Positions 55,818 to 64,000 of a stretch of 64,000 bases of DNA are shown piece by piece (position 1 is the stretch's first letter; every line of letters starts with the position of its first letter). Both the position numbers and the translations under genes were made by a program. Source of the DNA: Agrobacterium vitis. GTDB lineage: Bacteria; Pseudomonadota; Alphaproteobacteria; Rhizobiales; Rhizobiaceae. A model generated the notes under the pieces. The model searched no databases and was not told where the DNA came from. It saw only the letters and a list, made by a program, of their open reading frames with translations. Location of the stretch: assembly GCF_013337045.2 (NCBI RefSeq), contig NZ_CP118259.1, positions 2,046,001-2,110,000 of the forward strand, read 5' to 3'.

Positions 55818-56847
55818 TTAGAATTCTTCCCAGGCATCCTTCGAAACGGTAACAGCGGCGTTACCTCGGCTCTGACTTGCTACCACTCGGCTGGCTCGCG
55901 TGAGGGTGGCTGGCTGCCGCTCCGTACGGGCCGGCGCTGCCGCAGCCGGTCGAACGGATCGATGCGTGCCACTCGCCGCCGCGCGAAACAAACCAGCCTT
56001 TTGCCCGCCCGTCTCGAAATTTGCCAACAGGTCGACAAGCCTGGTTGCTTCACTGGAAAGACCCGCCCCGCCGCGCTCATTTTCTCTACCATGGCAGCAT
56101 TCTGTTGGGTGGCAAGGTCCATGTGATTGACGGCGGTATTGACTTCGCTAAGACCGACCGACTGTTCCTGCGCCGCCGTCACGATGGCATCCCTATGCGC
56201 ATTGCTGGTCTGCACGAGTTTGGTAATTTCGCTCAGGCCCTTGCCGGTATCGTTTACAAGCCTCCCGCCATCGCCGACTGCCACTTCCGAATTGGCAATC
56301 AGTGCCTTGATTTCCTTTGCTGCATTGGCGGAACGCTGGGCAAGCTCGCGAACGCGCTGAACTTCAATGCAATCAAGCTCATCACAACGCCGCATCTCCT
56401 CGGCTTCAGGCTGTTATCCTGAGTCCGAATGGTCGATTCGGTGAAAACCGAGCTTGTTTTCGTGATCGCGAGCACGGTATCGCCATAGAAAAGCTGCTTT
56501 ACATTCAAATTCTTATTGCGACTTTCCAGGGGACGCGAAAACGCGCGTCAAGCAGTTGGCACATCGAGACGATCGTGTCGAAATGTCCTTGGATCTTGTT
56601 CAACATCGCCGCGAATTTTGGGCTGCCGACAAAGGTGACCGCTGCGATAAAATCCTTCATGGCCGCGTTTCAGACGGCAATTCAGCAGAAAATCAAACAG
56701 CGGCTTATTGACCGTTGTCAGTTTTGCGACATCGCGGAGCACACCGAACTGCTTTTAAGCGACATAGAGCGATCACGATACCATGGCGCCCAAGGCAATG
56801 CTGATAATAAAAAAGACTGAAACCAGAACGTTACGTATAGAAAACAT
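55818..56847 (-). pseudogene. Decayed methyl-accepting chemotaxis protein
   Basis: A remnant of about 1.03 kb, where an intact receptor would need 1.7-2 kb. It starts with a GGGAGGT ribosome site and ATG (MFSIRNVLVSVFFIIS), then has in-frame stops at codons 25 and 31, a sensor fragment (VAKLTTVNKPLFDFLLNCRLKRG), no second helix or HAMP, and a partial signalling domain ([20 protein letters not shown] to AAMVEKMSAAG) missing the [14 protein letters not shown] hairpin tip. A final frameshift precedes a C-terminus that still ends in DAWEEF, a CheR-docking-like pentapeptide. Several lesions make loss of function certain. Confidence 0.85.
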
Positions 56848-56929
56848 ACCTCCCAGGGGACTAAACCCCTGGATGAATTTCATCACGTAAGCAATCAATG
56901 CGGCGGTAAAATTATGATATCCGATAAAC

Positions 56930-56960
56930 AACCCTGAGATGGAAAAACCTTCTCAGGGTT
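56930..56960 (-). terminator. Hairpin after ettA
   Basis: AACCCTGAGA and its complement (10 bp) flank an 11-base loop, 15 bases past the ettA stop. The T tail is weak (GTTTATC). Confidence 0.45.
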
Positions 56961-56974
56961 GCCAATAATCACGA

Positions 56975-58624
56975 TTAACGGGTCAGGCGCTTGTAGCTGA
57001 CGCGCTTCGGATTGACGCTTTCGGCGCCCAACCGGCGGATCTTGTCCTTTTCATAGTCTTCGAAATTGCCTTCGAACCATTCCACGTGGCTGTCGCCTTC
57101 GAAGGCGAGAATGTGAGTGGCCAGGCGGTCGAGGAACATGCGGTCATGCGAAATGATGATCGCGCAGCCAGCAAAGCTTTCCAGCGCATTTTCCAGCGCG
57201 CCGAGCGTTTCGGTATCGAGGTCGTTGGTTGGTTCGTCGAGCAGCAGAACATTGCCGCCAGCCTTCAGCATCTTGGCCAGATGCACGCGGTTACGCTGAC
57301 CACCGGAGAGATTGCCAACCTTCTGTTGCTGGTCGCCGCCCTTGAAGTTGAAGGCACCGCAATAAGCGCGGGAGTTCATGTCGAACTTGCCGAGCTTGAT
57401 GATTTCGGCACCACCGGAAATTTCTTCCCAAACCGTTTTGTCAGCAGCCAACGTATCGCGGCTCTGGTCGACATAACCGAGCTGCACGCTGTCGCCGACT
57501 TTGACCGAGCCTGAATCTGGCGTTTCCTGGCCGGTGATCATCCGAAACAGTGTTGTCTTACCGGCACCGTTCGGGCCGATCACACCAACGATACCGCCCG
57601 GCGGCAGTTTCAGGCTCAGATTGTCGATCAGCAGACGGTCGCCATAGGACTTCGAAATCCCGTCCAGTTCGATCACCACCTGGCCGAGCCGTTCGCTAAC
57701 GGGAATGATGATCTGCGCATCGCCGGGACGCTGCTTTTCAGCTGCTTCCACCAGTTGCTCATAGGACTTGATACGGGCCTTGGACTTGGCCTGACGGGCC
57801 TTGGGGCTGGATGCAATCCATTCCTGCTCGCGCGACAGCGCCTTCTGGCGCGACGCATCTTCGCGGCTTTCCTGCATCAGGCGCTTGGCCTTGGCTTGCA
57901 GATAGGCCGAGTAATTGCCTTCGTAAGGAATGCCACGGCCACGGTCGAGTTCGAGAATCCAGCCGGTGACATTGTCGAGGAAGTAGCGATCGTGGGTAAT
58001 CATCAGCACGGAGCCGGGATATTCCCGCAAATGGTTTTCCAGCCAGCCAATGGTTTCAGCGTCCAGATGGTTGGTTGGTTCGTCGAGCAGCAGCAGGTCT
58101 GGCTTTGACAGCAGCAGCTTGCAGAGTGCCACGCGACGGCGCTCACCACCGGAAAGGCTGGTTACATCGCTGTCGCCGGGCGGGCAACGCAGCGCATCCA
58201 TGGCCATTTCGACCTGATTTTCCAGATCCCAAAGGTTCTGGCTGTCGATAATATCCTGAAGCTTGGCGCCCTCGTCAGCCGTCTCGTCCGAGTAATTCAT
58301 CATCAACTCGTTGTAACGGTCGAGGACGGCGGTCTTGGAGGCAACGCCTTCCATGACGTTTTCGAACACGGTCTTATCAGGGTTCAGCTTCGGTTCCTGT
58401 TCCAGATAGCCCATGGTCGCGCCTTCGGCGAGCCAGGCTTCACCGGTATATTCCTTGTCGAGACCGGCGATGATGCGCAGAACCGTCGATTTACCGGCAC
58501 CGTTCGGGCCGAGAATACCGATCTTGGCATCGGGATAGAAGGACAGGTTGACGTTCTCAAGGATCTTCTTGGCGCCATAGGACTTGTTAAGCCCGGACAT
58601 GTGGTAGATGAACTGACGTGCCAT
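56975..58624 (-). CDS. ettA: Energy-dependent translational throttle protein EttA
   Basis: A 549-aa ABC-F ATPase that binds the ribosomal E site and gates translation according to the ATP/ADP state. It has two ATPase domains: Walker A GPNGAGKST and signature LSGGERRRVAL in the first, GPNGAGKTT and LSGGQRNRVHL in the second. The linker between them is rich in Arg/Lys and holds the P-site tRNA interaction motif region. ATG at 58624 (MARQFIYHMSGLNKSYG) gives the normal length; the extra 27 codons upstream are rejected. Confidence 0.95.
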   Translation of the reverse strand: MARQFIYHMSGLNKSYGAKKILENVNLSFYPDAKIGILGPNGAGKSTVLRIIAGLDKEYTGEAWLAEGATMGYLEQEPKLNPDKTVFENVMEGVASKTAVLDRYNELMMNYSDETADEGAKLQDIIDSQNLWDLENQVEMAMDALRCPPGDSDVTSLSGGERRRVALCKLLLSKPDLLLLDEPTNHLDAETIGWLENHLREYPGSVLMITHDRYFLDNVTGWILELDRGRGIPYEGNYSAYLQAKAKRLMQESREDASRQKALSREQEWIASSPKARQAKSKARIKSYEQLVEAAEKQRPGDAQIIIPVSERLGQVVIELDGISKSYGDRLLIDNLSLKLPPGGIVGVIGPNGAGKTTLFRMITGQETPDSGSVKVGDSVQLGYVDQSRDTLAADKTVWEEISGGAEIIKLGKFDMNSRAYCGAFNFKGGDQQQKVGNLSGGQRNRVHLAKMLKAGGNVLLLDEPTNDLDTETLGALENALESFAGCAIIISHDRMFLDRLATHILAFEGDSHVEWFEGNFEDYEKDKIRRLGAESVNPKRVSYKRLTR

Positions 58625-58770
58625 CGGTAAAATGCTCCGCACGGGTAAATGGAATTGCCCGCTATGTAGGCGAAACCGCAAGCGGGGGCAATGCCGCCCG
58701 CGCAATTCCTTCAGGTCTTGCCCTGTTTACGGGATAGGATGGAGCCGCACTATTCGGTCTTAAAGCAGGC

Positions 58771-59493
58771 TCATTGCAGCCCAACCGGATCGACAATACC
58801 TTGATTGCAATCAAACTTGGTTGAGCCTGCCGCCTGGATGCGCTCCTGTAGCGGCGTCCCGGCATCGCCATCGCCAAGTCCTATGGTCAATTCCGTCACA
58901 ATCCGTCTGTTGCCGTCTTGTTCACAGCTCATTTTGACCCGCCGTCCAGCACCCGTACCAAAGCTGGCATCAAACGCCGTCTGCACATCTTCCTGGGTGA
59001 CCGTCTTGCCCACATTGGCGGCAAACAGACCGTTGACCGCCGAACCGTTCAGGGTCTCGATCAGCGCGATCGCCTCGGCAAAATAATCTTGCTGACCAAG
59101 CCCAGTGCAGGTGCCATGCTTGATCCATTCGTGCCGCTCCAATGATGACTGTGTGCCGGGCATGACCCGGTCCAGCGCCTGACGAGTGGAGGCAGACAGT
59201 GTCACTTCCGGCAGATCGGTCCAGCGGCTTTTCTTGTCGGCATCGATATCGGCCTGATCAACACCGCAATAGTTCTGGCGCATCGGCCAAAGACCATGCA
59301 GGGTAAAATGGCTGGCATCATAGCGGTCCGCCGTCTGGCTCTTGCATTCCGGCTTGTCCGGCTTGGTTTCGCAAAAGCCCGGCTGCCAACTGACGGCCAG
59401 AATGCTGGTCGTCCTGCCTTTTTCTGCTGCGAAAGACGGATGACCGGCCAAAAAGACCGCCGCAGCCAGACCCAGATAGTGAAAATGCTTCAT
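58771..59493 (-). CDS. Periplasmic RNase T2-family ribonuclease
   Basis: A 240-aa protein with a Sec signal peptide (cleavage after HPSFA). Both active-site boxes are intact: FTLHGLWP near residue 63 and HEWIKHGTCTG near residue 120, with two catalytic His and the Glu/Lys pair. Conserved cysteines suit a disulfide-bonded periplasmic enzyme that degrades RNA, as RNase I does. It is a lone gene between ettA and the divergent hydrolase. Confidence 0.92.
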   Translation of the reverse strand: MKHFHYLGLAAAVFLAGHPSFAAEKGRTTSILAVSWQPGFCETKPDKPECKSQTADRYDASHFTLHGLWPMRQNYCGVDQADIDADKKSRWTDLPEVTLSASTRQALDRVMPGTQSSLERHEWIKHGTCTGLGQQDYFAEAIALIETLNGSAVNGLFAANVGKTVTQEDVQTAFDASFGTGAGRRVKMSCEQDGNRRIVTELTIGLGDGDAGTPLQERIQAAGSTKFDCNQGIVDPVGLQ

Positions 59494-59696
59494 GATGCTC
59501 TCTCTCCGAATCGCTTAAGGTCTTCATGGAACGGTTGAAACAGGCTTGCAACCTTGAATAACGGTATGAACCTGCCTTTCAGCAATTGCACTTGGCAGCA
59601 AAATCACGTCATTTTTCGGGGCGGGCCGGTTTTCGGGGCAGAACGAGTTGAGACTCGCGATATACCATTCGCGTTCGGCACTATCGGGAGGACAGC

Positions 59697-60650
59697 ATGT
59701 TTGACGAAACGCTTTACCTGCAAAGGCCGGATGGTGCCCGGATCGCCTACCATCATCATCAGGCAGACAATGACGGCAAGGCCATTCTGCTCGTCAATCA
59801 CGGGCTGATCGAACATTCGCGTCGCTATCGCCGCTTTGCCGCCTTCATGGCCGCTTCGGGCTTTCACGTTTACGCCCACGACCACCGTGGACATGGAGAA
59901 ACCCAGGCGCCGAATGCGCCGCTTGGCCGCTTTGCGCGAAAGGATGGCGTTTCGCTGGTGATCGAAGATGCCAAGGCAATCCGCGACCTGGCCATTGCCA
60001 ACCATCCAGGCCTGCCGGTTCTGCTGTTTGGTCATTCCATGGGCGGGCTGATCGCGCTGCGCACCGCCACGGAGTTCCCGGAAAGCTTTCAGGCGCTGGC
60101 GGTGTGGAATTCCAATTTCAACAACGGCATCGAGACCCGGTTCGCCCGGCTGGTTCTGAAGATCGAGCGGGCCTTGAAAGGCTCTGACGTGCCAAGCCTG
60201 CTGATGGCCAAGGCCACCTTCGAGGCCTGGGGCAAGTCCGTACCCGGCCGGCGCACTCTGTTCGATTGGCTGAGCCGCGATGACGCGGAAGTCGATCTCT
60301 ATGCCAATGATCCGCTCTGCCGGTTTCAGGCCAGCAATTCCCTATGGATGGACGTGCTTGACCTGACGGCGCAAACCGCCACCCTGCCCCGCCTTGCCCG
60401 GTTGCGGACCGACCTGCCCATTCATCTGGTCGGTGGCGGGCAGGACCCGGCCACCAAGGGCGGCGAGGCCACCCGCGCACTGGACCACCGCCTGCGGCAA
60501 TCCGGTTTGACCGATGTCACGCTGACCCTTTATCCGGCCATGCGGCATGAAACGCTCAACGAAATTGGTCGTGACGAGGCCATGGCGGCGTTTCGGGATT
60601 GGGCGCGAACGGCGCTGGGGCTAGAGACTGTTCATTCCGGTTTGGAATGA
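59697..60650 (+). CDS. Alpha/beta hydrolase (lysophospholipase/monoacylglycerol lipase type)
   Basis: A 317-aa serine hydrolase. LLVNHGLIEHSRRYRRFA and HDHRGHGETQAP are the oxyanion-side strands, FGHSMGGLIALR has the nucleophile Ser, GGGQDPATKGG the Asp and AMRHETLNE the catalytic His. The fold and the HDHRGHG motif fit the PldB / monoacylglycerol lipase group, which removes an acyl chain from lysolipids. A GGGAGG site precedes the ATG. The substrate is inferred. Confidence 0.85.
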   Translation: MFDETLYLQRPDGARIAYHHHQADNDGKAILLVNHGLIEHSRRYRRFAAFMAASGFHVYAHDHRGHGETQAPNAPLGRFARKDGVSLVIEDAKAIRDLAIANHPGLPVLLFGHSMGGLIALRTATEFPESFQALAVWNSNFNNGIETRFARLVLKIERALKGSDVPSLLMAKATFEAWGKSVPGRRTLFDWLSRDDAEVDLYANDPLCRFQASNSLWMDVLDLTAQTATLPRLARLRTDLPIHLVGGGQDPATKGGEATRALDHRLRQSGLTDVTLTLYPAMRHETLNEIGRDEAMAAFRDWARTALGLETVHSGLE

Positions 60651-60726
60651 CCCTATAACAGAAAGTCACGTGCCGTCCGGCACGATGGACGGTATAGACA
60701 GACGATCAAAAGCGAGACAATTCCGC

Positions 60727-61698
60727 ATGTCCACTCCACCGCGCGCCCCTTCAGGCACATCCAGCCAAGCGCCGTTGTTCTCCGGCGTCACGTTCGGACT
60801 TGGCATGATGGTCCTGTCGGTACTGGTCACGCCGCTGGTGGATGTGTTTTCCAAGCTGGCAACAGAAACCATGCCTGCTGCCGAAATCAGCCTTGCCCGG
60901 TTTTTCTTTCAGATCCTTTTCATGCTTCCCGTGCTGATGATACGCCGCACATGGTTGAAACTGTCCTGGTCCAACACCCGCCTGCACATGATCCGTGGCG
61001 GTGTGCTCTGCCTGTCGATGCTGACCTTTGTTACGGCTCTCAGGACCATGGAAGTGGCGGATGCCGTGGCAATCTTTTTCGTCGAGCCGATCATCCTGAC
61101 GATCTTGAGCGGCATTATCCTCAAGGAAAAAATCGGCTGGCGCCGCTACCTCGCCTGTGGCACCGGATTTATCGGCGCCATGCTGGTGGTGCAGCCCAGC
61201 TTCCAGGAAGTCGGAGCTGTCGCCTTCCTGCCGATCATCACCGCCTTTTGCATCGCCATTTTTGCAATCCTGACACGGCTATTGTCACGCCATCAGGACC
61301 CGTTCGTCATGCAGGTGGAAACCGGCTGCTGGGCCATGGTGTTTTGCACCATCATGATCGCCATAGGCCAGACAATGAACCTCGCCATGTTCGATCTGGT
61401 CCAGCCGGACATGACCGGTACCATCTGGCTCATCTGCACCGGGGCCACCGCCGCCGTGGGCGGTGTGCTGGGCGTGTTTGCCTATCGCGCCGCACCACCC
61501 TCGATGCTCGCGCCGCTGCAATATCTGGAAATCGTCACCGCCACCCTGTTTGGCTGGCTGGTCTTCCATGACCTGCCGGATGCGCTGAAATGGCTGGGTA
61601 TTGCCATCATCATCGGCTCCGGCCTCACCATCATCTGGCGGGAGCGTAAACACGCATCCAGCCCTGTTTCCGACAGCAACGGGCCACCGCAACCTTAA
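60727..61698 (+). CDS. EamA-family DMT transporter
   Basis: A 323-aa inner-membrane protein with about ten predicted helices in two EamA repeats (VTPLVDVFSKLATETMPAAEISLARFFFQ in the first, LGVFAYRAAPPSMLAPLQYLEIVTATLFGWLVF in the second). Such proteins usually export amino acids or related metabolites. ATG at 60727 is chosen over an upstream GTG. The ThDP-enzyme gene starts 31 bases after it, so the two probably form one operon. Confidence 0.85.
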   Translation: MSTPPRAPSGTSSQAPLFSGVTFGLGMMVLSVLVTPLVDVFSKLATETMPAAEISLARFFFQILFMLPVLMIRRTWLKLSWSNTRLHMIRGGVLCLSMLTFVTALRTMEVADAVAIFFVEPIILTILSGIILKEKIGWRRYLACGTGFIGAMLVVQPSFQEVGAVAFLPIITAFCIAIFAILTRLLSRHQDPFVMQVETGCWAMVFCTIMIAIGQTMNLAMFDLVQPDMTGTIWLICTGATAAVGGVLGVFAYRAAPPSMLAPLQYLEIVTATLFGWLVFHDLPDALKWLGIAIIIGSGLTIIWRERKHASSPVSDSNGPPQP

Positions 61699-61729
61699 AT
61701 TCGGCCAAACCACATCCAAGGATTACTCG

Positions 61730-63382
61730 ATGAAAAGAACCGGCGGACAATTGATCGTTGAAGCCCTGAAGGCCAATGGCGTGAAGCGCGTCGCCTGCGT
61801 GCCCGGCGAAAGCTATCTGGCGGTGCTGGACGCGCTGGTCGATAGCCAGATTGAAACCGTCGTCTGCCGTCAGGAAGGCGGGGCGGCGATGATGGCCGAT
61901 TGCTGGGGCCGGTTAACCGGCGAGCCCGGCATTTGCATGGTAACGCGCGGTCCCGGCGCCACAAATGCCTCGGCGGGCCTGCATATCGCCCGGCAGGATT
62001 CGGTGCCGATGATCCTGTTTATCGGACAGGTCGCCCGCGACATGCGCGAACGCGAGGCGTTTCAGGAAGTCGAATACCGTCGCGCCTTTACCGAATTTGC
62101 CAAATGGGTCGGCGAGATCGATGATGTCGCCCGCATCCCGGAATTTGTCAGCCGCGCCTTTGCGGTCGCCACCTCCGGGCGTCCCGGTTCCGTGGTGCTG
62201 ACCCTGCCGGAAGATGTGCTGGTGGAAGAGGCGGACGCGCCAGAAGCCCGCCCCTATATGCCGGTGGACGCGCATCCCGGCCCTAGCCAGATCGCTGCGC
62301 TTGGCGCGATGCTGGAAAAGGCGGAACGCCCGCTGGTCATTCTCGGCGGCACCCGCTGGGATGAGGCCTCGGTGAAGGCGTTTGAAGATTTCGCCGCGCA
62401 GTGGAAACTGCCGGTCGGCTGCTCCTTCCGCCGCCAGATGCTGTTTGACCATCTGCACCCCAATTACGCGGGCGATGTCGGCATCGGCATCAATCCGGCG
62501 CTGGCGAAAGAGGTGAAAGAAGCCGATCTCATCCTGTTGCTGGGCGGGCGTTTTTCCGAAATGCCGTCGTCCTCCTACACACTGATGGACATCCCCTACC
62601 CCAACCAAAAACTGGTGCATGTCTACCCAGATCCCTCCGAGCTTGGCCGGGTTTATCGCCCTGATCTCGCCATCTGCGCCAGCCCAAAAGATTTCGTTGC
62701 GCCTCTGGTAAGCCTCAAAGCGCCAGCCTTGCCGGTTTGGGCCGAGCGGACAAAAGCCATGCATGCCGCCTATCTGACCTGGTCCACGCCGCCTAAGACC
62801 GGACCCGGTGCCGTGCAGATGGGGCCGATCATGGAATGGATCGAAGCCAATACCGCGAAAGACGCCGTCTTCACCAATGGCGCGGGCAATTACGCCACAT
62901 GGCTGCACCGTTTCCATCGTTTTCAGGGCTACAACACGCAGGCAGCCCCCACCTCTGGCTCCATGGGCTACGGCCTGCCCGCTGCCGTGGCCGCCAAGGC
63001 GCAGTTTCCCGAACGTGAAGTGATCTGCTTTGCCGGAGACGGCTGCTTCATGATGCACGGACAGGAATTCATCACTGCCGTGCGCTACAATCTGCCGATC
63101 ATCGTTTTGCTGATCAACAACAGCACCTATGGCACGATCCGCATGCATCAGGAGCGCGAATACCCGGGCCGCATCAGCGCCACCGATCTGGTGAACCCGG
63201 ATTTCAAGGCCTTTGCGCAGGCCTATGGCGGACATGGAGAGCTGGTGGAAAAGACTGAGGATTTCGCGGCGGCGTTTAAGCGGGCCCGCGCTTCTGGCAA
63301 ACCGTCGATCATCGAAATCAAGCTGGATGCAGAAGCAATTACGCCGACCCGGACCTTGACTCAAATTCGCGAGAAAAGCTGA
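61730..63382 (+). CDS. Thiamine diphosphate enzyme, acetolactate synthase-like
   Basis: A 550-aa ThDP-dependent enzyme. The N-terminal domain has VACVPGESYLAVLDAL and the catalytic Glu in CRQEGGAAMMAD; the C-terminal domain has the ThDP/Mg motif FAGDGCFMMHGQEFITAVRYNLPIIVLLINN. The layout matches acetolactate synthase, benzoylformate decarboxylase and similar 2-keto-acid enzymes, but no regulatory subunit gene (ilvH) adjoins, so it is probably not the biosynthetic IlvB. An AAGGA site lies 8 bases before the ATG. The 2-oxo acid substrate is unknown. Confidence 0.85.
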   Translation: MKRTGGQLIVEALKANGVKRVACVPGESYLAVLDALVDSQIETVVCRQEGGAAMMADCWGRLTGEPGICMVTRGPGATNASAGLHIARQDSVPMILFIGQVARDMREREAFQEVEYRRAFTEFAKWVGEIDDVARIPEFVSRAFAVATSGRPGSVVLTLPEDVLVEEADAPEARPYMPVDAHPGPSQIAALGAMLEKAERPLVILGGTRWDEASVKAFEDFAAQWKLPVGCSFRRQMLFDHLHPNYAGDVGIGINPALAKEVKEADLILLLGGRFSEMPSSSYTLMDIPYPNQKLVHVYPDPSELGRVYRPDLAICASPKDFVAPLVSLKAPALPVWAERTKAMHAAYLTWSTPPKTGPGAVQMGPIMEWIEANTAKDAVFTNGAGNYATWLHRFHRFQGYNTQAAPTSGSMGYGLPAAVAAKAQFPEREVICFAGDGCFMMHGQEFITAVRYNLPIIVLLINNSTYGTIRMHQEREYPGRISATDLVNPDFKAFAQAYGGHGELVEKTEDFAAAFKRARASGKPSIIEIKLDAEAITPTRTLTQIREKS

Positions 63383-63442
63383 TAACGCTTTGAAATGACA
63401 GCCCTCACCCCAAAAGCAAAGCTTGGCAACGGTCTCTCCGCA

Positions 63443-63919
63443 TCATGCTGGAGAGGCCATTGCGGCAAGCCGCACCAGCCAGCTGCGAACAACGGCTTCA
63501 TCATTCTGCGAAAGACCGGATACTAATTCATTTTCAAGCGCATAGACACGTTTCTTTGCCTCATTCAGACGATGATGCCCGGTTTCGGTTAAATCGAGTT
63601 GCTGAATGCGGCCATGAATGGGATGCGGTCGCCGCTCCACAAGCCCTGCCTTCATAAGATTGGCGACGATCACGGTCATGGTCTGCGGTGTCAGCAGCGA
63701 TAAGCGCGCCATATCCGCGCTGGAATGTCCGGGATAGGCAGCCAGCATGGTCAGGACGGAAAACTGCGGCTGGGTTAGATGGAGGTCATCCAACTCCTGC
63801 TCGACGCGGTTTCGATAAGCATTTGCTCCTTGGCGCAGCAGGTAGCCCAAATATCCATCCTCACCCCGTTTCCCTTGGCCTGCCTCAGGCAGGGCGGAAT
63901 CGTTTTGCGTCTTGCACAT
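63443..63919 (-). CDS. MarR-family transcriptional regulator
   Basis: A 158-aa winged-helix protein. The recognition region is LDDLHLTQPQFSVLTMLAAYPGHSSADMARLSLLTPQTMTVIVANLM, and the wing is VERRPHPIHGRIQQLDLTETG, typical of MarR. It converges on the ThDP-enzyme gene. AT-rich sequence past its start (63920-63960), including TTAT-N10-ATAA, could hold its operator and drive a divergent gene. Confidence 0.87.
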   Translation of the reverse strand: MCKTQNDSALPEAGQGKRGEDGYLGYLLRQGANAYRNRVEQELDDLHLTQPQFSVLTMLAAYPGHSSADMARLSLLTPQTMTVIVANLMKAGLVERRPHPIHGRIQQLDLTETGHHRLNEAKKRVYALENELVSGLSQNDEAVVRSWLVRLAAMASPA

Positions 63920-63981
63920 TGTAAGAGCCCTGATATGTTATTCGTACACTGATAATAGCATCCAAACCGGGCAAACCCAAT

Positions 63982-64000
63982 ATGACAAATCCAAATGCGC
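63982..64000 (+). CDS. Possible start of a gene divergent from marR
   Basis: ATG at 63982 opens MTNPNA before the window ends. MarR regulators often sit divergent from their target, but the ribosome site is not clear and only six codons are visible. Confidence 0.2.

Noticed and set aside
56317..56820. A 167-codon plus-strand frame over the decayed chemoreceptor
   Set aside because: The minus strand carries clear receptor fragments with a ribosome site; the plus frame has no signature.
1..64000. CRISPR arrays, tRNA and rRNA genes
   Set aside because: No regularly spaced direct repeats, cloverleaf sequences or conserved rRNA segments were recognised on reading; a covariance-model scan was not possible.

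Overview
The window looks like chromosomal DNA of a Rhizobiaceae member of the Agrobacterium/Allorhizobium type. The evidence is high-GC coding sequence, a long-linker FtsZ ending in a [16 protein letters not shown] tail, the alphaproteobacterial order of the division and cell wall (dcw) genes, betaine-lipid genes btaA-btaB, a PPi-dependent phosphofructokinase, and several rhizobial palindromic intergenic repeats. This taxonomic call is inference from gene content.

Region 1 (1-28.9 kb, nearly all minus strand) is the dcw cluster. In transcription order it reads mraZ, rsmH, ftsL, ftsI, murE, murF, mraY, murD, ftsW, murG, murC, murB; then a break holding an opposite-strand MHS-type transporter and a small secreted Pro/Cys-rich protein; then ddl, ftsQ, ftsA, ftsZ; then lpxC, bamD, recN, a cardiolipin-synthase-like gene, an endonuclease/phosphatase-fold gene and the start of ligA. 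Most mur/fts genes overlap by 1-4 bases. A four-unit MraZ operator (TGGG every 10 nt) lies over a candidate promoter upstream of mraZ. A terminator ends the murB transcript, so ddl-ftsQAZ needs its own promoter; a CtrA-like box lies upstream of ddl.

Region 2 (29.1-43.1 kb) starts with the RNase P RNA gene and is rich in peptidoglycan hydrolases: two SLT-domain transglycosylases, an AmiD-like amidase coupled to a TerB-DnaJ protein, a GH25 lysozyme-like lipoprotein and an MltB-type transglycosylase. It also carries pfp, a serine hydrolase, a LysE-like exporter and btaA-btaB, which has a well-placed candidate Pho box.

Region 3 (43.2-47.8 kb) is the most unusual part. It is a lower-GC, tightly overlapping cluster encoding a class II aldolase, an E. 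coli-type adenylosuccinate lyase homologue, a HAD phosphatase and an orotate-PRTase-like enzyme, divergent from a pair of half-size DMT (YdcZ/DUF606) membrane proteins. It looks like an acquired nucleotide or nucleoside-like pathway of unknown product.

Region 4 (48-64 kb) has an isochorismatase-like hydrolase with a GlxA-type regulator, a 25-residue membrane peptide gene, metF coupled to an ArsR-methyltransferase regulator with a perfect operator-like palindrome, an IS5-family (IS427-like) element, an intact chemoreceptor next to a decayed one that still ends in a WEEF tail, ettA, a periplasmic RNase T2, an alpha/beta hydrolase, an EamA permease with a ThDP enzyme, and a MarR regulator. No tRNA, rRNA or CRISPR array was seen.
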